Origin: Schoenoplectus triqueter
Lineage: Eukaryota > Streptophyta > Magnoliopsida > Poales > Cyperaceae
Direction of reading: 5' to 3'
NCBI GenBank assembly: GCA_964058805.1
Contig: CAXKVV010000719.1
Coordinates: forward strand, 1 to 51,328
Length of the DNA: 51,328 nucleotides
This document shows, piece after piece, positions 1 through 8,337 of the stretch (the stretch's first letter is position 1; every line of letters begins with the position of its first letter). Below the pieces are notes generated by a model. The model saw only the letters and a list, made by a program, of their open reading frames with translations, was not told the DNA's origin and did no database searches. A program made the translations under genes and the position numbers.

Positions 1-886
1 CTGCAAGTTCTGCATACGTAAAGTAATAGCAATATTAAGAAGTGAGTAAATATGAAAAAAAAACTAAATAATACATGAATAATAAAGTATAACTAGAGTA
101 ATAAAAAATAATCAATTAATGCAATAATGAAATGAAAAACAATGGTAAATATTTATGAAATATGATGCATTTCATAAAGCAAATTTCAGGGCGTTGCTTA
201 GGAATATTATTTTTTGCATGAAGAATATTTCTTTTTTGCACCTCAAAGTTATTTGTTTGGATTGGAAAACTATAAATTTGATATCACCAAATATTCTATC
301 GAATTATGCATAGGGCTGTGGATTTACATTTCTTTTTTTTTTCACTCGTGAGGATAAGCTTATAGAAGTTAAGGACATTTTTTTTTCCAAATTATATGTT
401 TATTAAAGGGCATTAATAAGAAAAGAACATGATATAATCTTTTTGTAAGAAAAAGATTAACAGTCTTTCAATTAAATTTTCTTCTGGACGAATTGATCTA
501 GCTAGAAGAATTTAACCTGTGGTGCTAGGGTATAATAAAATAGCGAAATTGTTGAGAGTGCAGAGCTCTCTGACCAGTTCGTTTTCATAAACTCTCTCTG
601 ACCAGTTTGTTTGCATAAACTTAAAAAATGTAGAATCAGTAAGAGCGATTAAATAAAAATTTTACTTGAAAACTGTTGCTATTTCTGTATTTCAGAATAC
701 ATGACATGCTAATCTTGGTATCAGTTTCGCTACACGTGTGTTTTAGTCAATGAGGATTAACTATTAACATCAAGGTCAATTTATGGACACGGACACGGAC
801 ACGGTGATTTACAGTAATGTAAATTCTGTGGTGTTTGATGGATTAAGAAGATGAAAATAGAGCAAAGCAAATAAGTGAATAAGTAC
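1..886. other. AT-rich intergenic DNA, no gene recognised
   Basis: No ORF, tRNA or recognisable transposon was found. A short imperfect duplication is visible near 568-620, where a phrase of the form ctctctgaccagtt-gttt-cataaac occurs twice. The lower-coordinate exons of the candidate gene starting at 968 would have to lie here, but I could not find a convincing acceptor and reading frame. Confidence 0.5.
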
Positions 887-968
887 CTGAGAGCGTTGAT
901 TGAATCCATGTAGATGGTGTATCATTTCCATTATTCGACGAGGATGAATAATCAAACTCTGCTTCCAT
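887..968 (-). CDS. Candidate first coding exon of an unidentified gene
   Basis: Read on the minus strand, an ATG at 968 opens 27 codons (beginning MEAEFDYSSS, ending in a WIQSTLS-like tail), followed by a good donor CTCAG|GTACTT with the exon ending at 887. About 150 bp upstream (970-1120) looks like a 5' leader with a short GA-rich run. The terminal 21 bases of this exon, including the donor, recur at 8566-8586 in the same orientation (minus strand), which suggests a duplicated exon end. I do not recognise the protein and could not find exon 2. It could be chance; the repeated exon-donor junction is the main reason to list it. Confidence 0.27.
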
Positions 969-1798
969 TTTCCTCTGATATCTGATTTTTATCTCCAAGT
1001 GGAATTTAACACGCTTGAATACTCAGAGATCCTTTCACTCTACTCTCTCTTAATTTTTTATTCGTATTGTTTTTGGAAGAACAATACTTTGCAGTGCTGA
1101 TTACTAATAAACAATTTTCTGGATTACAGTCACCATGATAATTTCTAGGCCACAAACATGCTTCTGTATTAAATCCCTGGATTTCGGATTTAGATTGGTC
1201 CCAAATTTATCTGAAAAGATTTTCCTAATAAATGAGTTTATATTTCTCAGATTTGGTTCAGCCAGTTATGATCCATTTTGGATTTGCTGACTATTACAAC
1301 CTTCTAAAGCTTCTGTGCAGTTGATAGTTAGATACGAGCAAGATTTTTTTTTTCATTAATAACAATTCATTGGAAATGCTTGGGGGTACTATTAACGGGT
1401 ATATTAATTTGCCAAAAAAAGAGTCTAATTCTGCTATTTATACACAACCTTCAATAGTTGCGCAATTAAATGGCCCACAACAAAAGGCCCAAGGAATGGG
1501 GTGAGGTAATATCTCAAATATTCTGGGCTCTTAATTGAATTAGCAGTGTAAAGCATAGTACTTGATTTAATTAACAGCTTGATCAAGAGGCAACGAGTTC
1601 ATACTATTGAACTTTAATGCGAGAACAGTCAAAAAAGCATATGTTAATATATTCAAATTATTCTACAATCTGATTACTATAATCAGAGAATTCAACATTG
1701 TACAGAACCTTATTAGTTAAACAACTAAAATCATTGCAATAATCAATAACAATTCCATGAAAAATGCTCCGAACCCAGATGTACCATGCATTTTCATA
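969..1798. other. Intergenic, no gene recognised
   Basis: AT-rich sequence between the candidate exon at 887-968 and the stop codon of the Gag-like gene at 1799. The first part may be the 5' leader and promoter of the former. The last part would be the 3' UTR and terminator of the latter. No repeats or RNA genes seen. Confidence 0.4.
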
Positions 1799-3110
1799 CT
1801 ATAATTCTCCCTCTGCTTTCTTCCAGCACTGATGTTTCTGGCACTGGCACTGCACCGATGATCGCGTACTGTCTGATCTCTTCAAAGCCACCAATGCTTT
1901 TGCATTCTCTGCTTGAGCCTCACCACCCTGTCTCTCCAAGCCACCATTATCGTTACTTGCCCAAAGCTCTTTCATTCTCCACCTCACTTCACAAGTGTTC
2001 AATTCATGCCCATCAAGCCCACAAAAGTCGCATTTTAACATTTTCGAAGCCTTCCTCCGTGCCTCTCTTATGTCGACAGCCTGTTCCCAGATTGCCGCTA
2101 GCGTTACCACCTCATCTAGTGTTGCTGGCCGTTGCGGCACCACCCGCTCCTTCAATTCCTCCCTCAAACCATCACTAAAGATTCCTTTCAGTATGTTTTC
2201 ACTCATTCCATGCTCCGGCCATTTTTTCAAAATCCATAGCATGCGCACATGGTAGTGGGTCACTGTCTCATTGTTTCCCTGATGGAGAGAGACCAGTTCG
2301 GTTCGGGATTTGTTGCTGAAATCTGGTGGCTGAAATGCTGATATGAAGGCTGAGCGGATGTCCTCCCAAGGCAGGGATGGATCAATGAATATGTCATACC
2401 TATTAGAAAGAAAAAAGAGTTAATTAAAAAAAGAAAATTATTTCCAATTTCAAAATAGTCCCTGGTAGACCACAATCAGTATATAAGGCAGTTGGACACT
2501 ATCATTGATCCATATGATAGGAAAGGAATTAGCAAACTGAATTTTAATTTTTAACAGTTGGATACTATCAATAAGCATCCGAATTTCAAAAATATTTGCA
2601 CTTCCATAGTATATATATCTAAGCAAAGCAACATGCACACAAACAGATATGTAAAAGGGAAAAAACACACTTTTTTTTTGTTGAGTACCATATGAAAGCA
2701 TAGGAGTCAAGAGAAGCCGGAAAGATATGAGCAGAAAGAGCCGGCGGGGCTGCATTATTCACACGGCACACACAGTCGAAGCGGAGGAGATGCGCAAACG
2801 GGCACTCATCAGGTTCTCCTCTGAAGACGGGGAGCGGCACCACAGGCACATAACCCTGTGTTGTGAACAGGGAGTTGCAAGAGGCGTAGGCAGTAGAGTA
2901 GAGAGGACCATCGGGAGAATTAGAGGGAGAAGGAGAGTAATCAGAGTTATGGTCCGAGGGAAGAGAAGATGATGTGGCGCGTTGTTGATCGGAGGATTGG
3001 GAATGATCGGTGGGGGCTTTAGTGAGGGAAGGAGACGGAGGAGTAGAGCGGCGATGGCGGCGACTGTGGCGTCGGCGATTCGACTGTTTAGTGGTGCGAG
3101 CAGGGCCCAT
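1799..3110 (-). CDS. Ty3/gypsy-type Gag-like protein with CCHC zinc knuckle, two exons, no pol
   Basis: Exon 1 runs 3110 to 2689 and exon 2 runs 2399 to 1799. The 289-bp intron has GT at 2688 and AG at 2401-2400. Joining the exons restores one 340-residue frame across the junction (…FIWY-DIFIDP…), which supports the splice. Residues 1-75 are a basic, Ser/Pro-rich leader. A Retrotrans_gag-like core follows, with the family-typical PVFRGEPDE and AHIFPASLD segments and an SAFQPPDFSNK region. A single CX2CX4HX4C knuckle uses C264, C267, H272 and C277, and the protein ends 63 residues later. No protease, reverse transcriptase or integrase and no LTR pair were found nearby. A GA repeat (3117-3135) just before the ATG resembles a plant 5' leader. 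It may be a host-adopted (domesticated) gag gene, or a retroelement fragment that happens to splice; expression is unknown. Confidence 0.66.
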
Positions 3111-3136
3111 AGACGCAGAGAGAGAGAGAGAGAGAT

Positions 3137-3583
3137 GAGGGAACGATGAAGAGACGTGTCAATTTGGCCTTTTTTTAAAAAAAACACGGACGTGTCAATT
3201 TCGAGTACGCGAGGATTGGCTATCAGTTCCTGTTGTCAACTTGTGTGTTTAGAATCATTGACAAATTCGAATGGACGAGTTCAAAATTTTACGATTTGGA
3301 TATATATTATCATTTTAAACGTTATATAACGTGTTTTATTCGCTAATAAAATGTTTTATTTATGAATAAAATATGTTTTATAACGTTTAAAATGATAATA
3401 TATATTAAATATATTCTTAATTTATAAAACATTTTATTATAAATAAAAATAAATTATTCACGAATAATTTTGAGTCTTGTTATTATGATTAAACTAGTGA
3501 TTTTGAACGTCAGGTGAAATTGTCAAGAAACTTTTATGATTTATCAAACGGCTTGAAATTCTGAATGATCGATCAATAAAATA
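3137..3583. other. Upstream region of the Gag-like gene, with a perfect-arm hairpin
   Basis: Putative promoter side of the minus-strand Gag-like gene. The only structure seen is the inverted repeat at 3300-3405, listed separately. Confidence 0.4.
3300..3405. repeat. Inverted repeat with perfect 27-bp arms
   Basis: Arm 3300-3326 and arm 3379-3405 are exact reverse complements (arm contains attatcattttaaacgtt). The 52-nt loop is itself rich in partly self-complementary ataaaa/ttttat runs. It could be a short foldback MITE or a cruciform-forming sequence. No target-site duplication was identified. Confidence 0.65.
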
Positions 3584-3855
3584 TTATGAAAGCTGATAAA
3601 ATTGTATCGACTAATTATATACAAATTATTTACAAATTATTTACAAATTATTACACGATTAATCTAAATAAAAAACAATGTGTATTTGAATTGCTTGTCA
3701 TTGAAGAATATGTTGTAATTGTTTTTTTTTTAAATAAAGCTTCTTCCGATATATCATATATATTATTTTTCATATACTACTTCCATCCACTTTATAAAGA
3801 TGTGAGATCCAACATCATCCATATCAGACTTGCCATTTCTGATGCAATTACTTAA
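3584..3855 (+). repeat. Dispersed direct repeat, copy A
   Basis: Begins ttatgaaagctgataaaattg and ends gatgcaattacttaa. It is nearly identical to 6955-7207, apart from about 20 bp of extra ttacaaatta-type sequence here and a few substitutions. An 89-codon ORF inside this copy is not conserved in copy B, so it is not a gene. No TIRs, and no primer-binding site follows it. The family is unknown to me. Confidence 0.75.
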
Positions 3856-4150
3856 GCAATAAATTGAAATATATCTCTATAAATCATTTTTACGTGAACT
3901 AAAACAATATACGATTATAAAAATAATTGGCTACAATATCGCACCCTATAACAAGTCTGTGTGTGCTTCTACAATTGAACTAAATAAATAATTAATGTGC
4001 TTGACTCGTTTCTGGTCAATATGCTGCGTTCAAAATTAATGGAATGAGCTATTAAAATAGCAAATTGAATGAAATGAAATAAGTAAAAGACAGTAAGCCG
4101 ATGTGCACGTAATTTTTCGTGTACGTATTGGCAACTAAATATGCAAAATA

Positions 4151-4580
4151 CACTACGGCTGTCAATTATCGACCCGACCTGAAACCGATCTGACCCGATA
4201 TGATTCAAAAATAAATGGATTGGGTATGGGTTTAATTTTTTTGACACGAATCGGGTAGGGTCAGGTTCAGATCAACCCGACCCGATTAATTATATTTTTT
4301 AAATTAATTTTGTGATTTAGTACTAATTAAATCTTAAATATGCACTAATTATAAAATAATTAAAATTAATTATAAATTAATTAATATTTAATTGCTTAAA
4401 TTTATATAAAAATAATTAATAAATATTTAATTATTTTATATGAGTCGGATCGACCCGTGACCCGATCGGGTCGGATATAGGTTAAGATTTTTTGATCCGA
4501 ATTTAATCGGGTCAAGATTTAATCGGGTCAAGTTCGGATCGTGCCAAAAAAATAATAAAATAATATGAGACCGACACCTA
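4151..4580. repeat. GGGTC/GACCC-rich non-autonomous transposon-like element
   Basis: Both ends consist of interspersed GACCCGA / TCGGGT motifs in opposite orientation (4165-4290 and 4441-4540), flanking an AT-only centre. The left edge (ggctgtcaattatcgaccc) and the reverse of the right edge (aggtgtcggtc) resemble termini of hAT-like non-autonomous elements that are common in plants. Exact termini and target-site duplication could not be fixed. Confidence 0.4.
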
Positions 4581-4860
4581 AAAATACAATACATTTCGCC
4601 TGCGCATGAACTATAATTAATCTGTGTATTTTTCTGTACTTTCAAGGCCATGAAGTCAACAAATATAGAAGTCCATAAAAATGTTTTGAATTATATTGAC
4701 CAAAAATTGAATTAATTTTTTTCTGTCTCAATACAAAGAATTAATTTAAGCCCAATCCCCTTAAAAAGGTCGACATCACCTACACCTACAGTACTATCGC
4801 TCTCTCTCTCTCTCTTTCTTCATTCTTAACTAATCAAAAGAGGTCAATTTTTTCTCCATC
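4581..4860 (+). promoter_or_regulatory. Leader upstream of the Copia-type Gag-like gene
   Basis: A (CT)n tract (4800-4816) followed by ttcttcattcttaactaatc-aaag and a T-rich stretch precedes the ATG at 4861. The same arrangement, with clearly related sequence, precedes the truncated paralogue at 10800 (10736-10799). The duplicated unit therefore included the untranslated leader. Confidence 0.5.
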
Positions 4861-5779
4861 ATGCCAAAAGTCCTCGTAACTGTACCTCATTTTATTAATG
4901 ATCAAGTCTCTTCAAAACTTGATAACCGAAACTTCACCGAATGGAGAAGTGAAATTATCAACATCCTCAGTGATCAAAATTTAGAAGAATGTCTTCATAC
5001 ATGGTTGTCTTCTCCAGTGAGTTTCCTTTCGGCGTGCACGAGAGATTCGAACCTTGAAGGCATGAGCATATACCTGAGCAACTATGTGCAAGATCAAGTC
5101 TTGGTTGGTTGGTTGAGATCGAATATGGAAGAATCTATTCTTCAGCAAGTCATGCGTTGTGAGACTTCAGCGGTATTATGGACCTACCTCGATGAACTCT
5201 TCAGCAAATACCCGCTGAGCAGAATAGCTGAGCTGCAGGACCGTATGGATAATGTGCAGCAAGGCTCAGAGTCCTGCTCAGAATATTTTGACAAGATGAA
5301 GTCAATGGCCGATGAACTGGAATCCCTTGGAGCAACAGTAACAGAGGAGGATCTTATTTGTCAGATTGTAAGTAAGGTAAGGCCTGAGTTCAGTTCCTTT
5401 GCTGAGGGCTTACTTTTTTCGCAAGAACCTTTGCCATCTCTTACTGCATTTCGCGACTTGTTTCTTGCCAACGAGGCCGCTCAGCATACAAGTCAGCTTT
5501 CTTTAGTTCCAACTCCTTCCTTTGCACCTCCTGCACAGCCACCTCAACAGGTCACACGACCTACATTCACGTCGGCTTCTCCTCCTTATACTGGTAAGTA
5601 TCAGCTCCATGTAGGAAATAAAAAAATGTTTACCAGTCCATCAGCCTGGTCAAGAATTTCAAGAACCTCTTGAGTATTTCAAAATTCACTCAAGATAATA
5701 ATATTTAATTGAATTTCATCCTCCTTTTTTGTCTCATCAAGGGCCGGCGCAGCAAGATAGTTCTTCCTCAAGCAGATAG
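4861..5779 (+). CDS. Copia-type Gag-like protein (UBN2-like), no pol
   Basis: The unspliced ORF (4861-5673) gives 270 residues. A consensus donor CTG|GTAAGTAT at 5594 and an acceptor TCATCAAG at 5740-5741 would instead give exons 4861-5593 and 5742-5779 with the frame kept. That protein is 256 residues and ends in a short Ser-rich tail. The N-terminus is the usual Copia gag pattern (…DNRNFTEWRSEIINIL…), followed by the conserved WTYLDELFSK and AELQDRMDNVQQGSES…YFDKMKSMADELESLG segments and then a Pro/Thr-rich region (residues 210-244). No zinc knuckle and no pol follow. It may be a stand-alone host-retained gag gene or a non-autonomous element. A paralogue lies at 10800. Either 3' end is possible; I favour the spliced form because both splice sites are good and the frame closes. 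Confidence 0.6.
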
Positions 5780-6823
5780 TTCTTCTTCAATAGTACTCGA
5801 TCAGCTAGGTCATCCTTCCCCGGCTACTACTTGATTTTTTACCTCTTCCAAAAAGCTAGCTCTAAACCTCCTGTAATAAGTTGCTGTTTTGTCATGGTTT
5901 CTGTATAATTAGTATAAGACCTGTGTTTTTTCGTTTCTTTGTCTCTTACTGATTCTTTTCCAGTGGAATTGTTTCATTTGCATATATGGTGTCATTGTAC
6001 CTTTCAAGGAACTCAAATACTTGGTCTATTTTTTACTGATGATTTCTGCTGCTTGAATTTATTTACTTTCTGTGCTCAAAAAATGAAGTTGCGTTTGCCT
6101 TAATTTACCACTTTTGGGCCTAATTTTCCTTTTTTTGGGCCTAATTTTCTACCCTACAAAATATGATTATCACTTGGAAGACCTTCGAATTAAAAGCATG
6201 AATTATGACTGACTACTAAAATGAAGATTATGTCATATTGGTTTTCTAAGCATTTCTTACTACATGGACTCTGGTTTCAACCATTTCATTTGAAAACTGC
6301 CAAATTTATTGTTCTTTGTTCTACTTTATTAAAGAATCAAGATTGGTCTGTAAATCTGATCGCAGCAAGAGCCCTAATTATGTGTTACAATGAAGAGGAT
6401 GCCAAAGTAAAATAGTTGCAATGCAGTCTGTAAAATGTAAATATTACGTGTGTATGTATTGGTTGTAAAAATCACATACTTCTATTCTTTCGTTGTTGCA
6501 TTCTCAGTTTTCATATTTATAATGGTTTGAAATTCCAAGCATAGTTGTGAATTGGAAGGCAAACAATAATAATAATAACACAAGGGTTACTTGGGTAAGT
6601 GAAGTGTAAAGACTCAATTGTTTTCGTTCCCTGAGTATAGTTAGTTCAGTCTTCAGTTGCAAAGCATTTGCTATGAACTGCTGTTTCCATCTAAAAATTC
6701 AAATCAGTGACCAACTAAAAATTCTGAAATCATGGAGTTCGCTCATCCTAATTTAGAACATCTCGAATTCAAAACTAAAAAATATTAATTAGGGGAAATT
6801 TGTTAAACCAACCGAAAATTTTG
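5780..6823. other. 3' region and intergenic, no gene recognised
   Basis: T-rich sequence after the Gag-like gene, plausibly its 3' UTR to about 6150. A repeated phrase (ttttgggcctaattttc) occurs twice at 6111-6151. The 64-codon ORF at 6221-6415 has no recognisable family features. Confidence 0.4.
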
Positions 6824-6866
6824 GGATGGCCGAGTTGGTCTAAGGTGCCAGATTAAGGTTCTGGCA
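6824..6866 (+). pseudogene. 5' half of a tRNA-Leu(AAG) gene
   Basis: The sequence contains the D-arm with an A-box (TGGCCGAGTTGG), then a perfect 5-bp anticodon stem (CCAGA 6848-6852 / TCTGG 6860-6864). The 7-nt loop TTAAGGT places anticodon AAG at 6855-6857. This matches the Leu class from memory. The variable arm, T-arm (no GGTTCAAATCC box) and 3' acceptor strand are missing: after 6866 the sequence becomes unrelated. It is a truncated tRNA gene, or the head of a tRNA-Leu-derived retroposon. Confidence 0.75.
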
Positions 6867-6954
6867 CAATGGCTAGCATCTTTAGTTTCCGTGGAAAATA
6901 ATTTATCAGTTGTTCATTTTCCCAACTCATAATTCCCATGGATCTTATGAAAGC

Positions 6955-7207
6955 TGATAAAATTGTATCGAATATTTCTATATAAATTATATACAAATTA
7001 ATACACGATTAATCTAAATAAAAAACAATGTGTATTTGAATTGCTTGTCATTGAAGAATATGTTGTAATTGTTTTTTTTTCTAAAATAAAGCTCCTTCCG
7101 ATATATCATATATATTATTTTTCATATACTACTTCCATCCACTTTATAAAGATGTGAGATTCAACATCATCCATATTAGACTTGCCATTTCTGATGCAAT
7201 TACTTAA
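6955..7207 (+). repeat. Dispersed direct repeat, copy B
   Basis: Second copy of the 3584-3855 repeat, in the same orientation and 3.1 kb downstream. Identity begins at ttatgaaagc and stops at attacttaa in both, with unrelated flanks. Together the copies bracket the Copia-type Gag gene and the tRNA fragment. Confidence 0.75.
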
Positions 7208-7281
7208 TTCTTTTTCTTTCGCTGTTTCACACGCCTTCGTTATTGCTGTTGTATAAAATTCTTAGATAGAGTGGTTAGCGG

Positions 7282-7285
<4 letters not shown>

Positions 7286-7341
<56 letters not shown>

Positions 7342-7735
7342 CGATTATGGTGCTTTGCAAAGTACATAGACGTTGTGTGCTTTGCGTTTTATTTTTAATT
7401 TCAAATCAGAAATAATAGATCCGAACCGTTCAATCTAATCTTCATATATAAATCTATTAGAAAACCAAATTATATATATTTTAGAATATTTTTGCTATTT
7501 TTTCTGATGAGGAGAAAAATGACTTGATCTGAGAATTCTGGTTCATCCAAAAATAATGGTTTTTCCCCAATAAAAAAATAGCAAATAAATTCCAAAAAAT
7601 ATAAAATTTGGTTTACTAATAGATTTTGATATGGAGATTAAATTGAGCAATTTGGATCGATCATTTTTGACTTAAAATTAAAAATAGAGCGAAAAACACA
7701 CAGCACTTTTGTACTTTGTAAAACACCATAGTCTA

Positions 7736-7774
<39 letters not shown>
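7286..7774. repeat. Foldback element (FB2) bracketed by (TA)n tracts
   Basis: The (TA)n tract 7286-7338, the element 7338-7738 and the (TA)n tract 7742-7774 adjoin. The two halves of the element are long imperfect inverted repeats of roughly 180 bp: gattatggtgctttgcaaagtac on the left matches gactatggtgttttacaaagtac read backwards from the right. No coding capacity. It belongs with the elements at 11.7-13.8 kb. Confidence 0.8.
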
Positions 7775-7778
<4 letters not shown>

Positions 7779-8064
7779 CAAAAGTGAAGATCAGAAGCAA
7801 TTAACATTATCTGATATCTTCTAGATCTATTTATTTATTTAAGGAGCCGAATTGCTATCACTAAATGAATTGGATCAATTTGTATAGTAATTTCTTTTCA
7901 AATAAGTTAGCACATTTACGTGTTTTTTTTGTTCCACAGTTTTAAGATGTCAAAATATCTAAATTTAAAATAAATATTTGTTGATCAATGATTGATTCAA
8001 TTAATCTATTATTAAAAAAAATGATTGATCCCTGAAATCTAGAATCGGTGTTGCTTGGGTTATC

Positions 8065-8337
8065 ATGTCTGAGCTTTATGTGGTCATCCATCCGGATCAG
8101 GATCCAGTTATTTCGAGGAGCAATAGGTCTTTGCCAGGGGGCCCCACTGAAGATATGATAAATGGAGCGAGACAGCCGGAGCCGAGAAGGAGACACGACG
8201 GGTGGTTGGAGGTTGTTCTGGGCAACTTCTATATCGGAGATGGGATTGATGGAAAGATGGCCATCTCATTAATAGACTTTCATAGTCATCACAAGAGCGG
8301 TTTGATTGTGGAGGGTATTGAGATTAGACCAAATTGA
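8065..8337 (+). pseudogene. C-terminal fragment of a PP2 (phloem protein 2)-like lectin
   Basis: The last ~48 codons of this 90-codon ORF have the hallmark C-terminal PP2 pattern: DGWLEVVLGNFY at residues 45-56, an acidic GDGIDGKM turn, then KSGLIVEGIEIRPN at the natural end before a TGA. PP2-family proteins carry this in a carbohydrate-binding PP2 domain, often after an N-terminal F-box. Neither the F-box nor the rest of the PP2 domain is visible upstream, and residues 1-40 only loosely fit the family. I read it as a broken 3' exon. The alternative is the last exon of a gene whose earlier exons I missed. Confidence 0.62.

Noticed and set aside
3586..3855. 89-codon ORF in repeat copy A
   Set aside because: The frame is disrupted in copy B by the ~20-bp length difference; no domain.
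3584..7207. LTR retrotransposon bounded by the 250-270-bp direct repeats
   Set aside because: No primer-binding site after copy A, no polypurine tract before copy B, and no pol in between. Identity extends past possible TG…CA ends.
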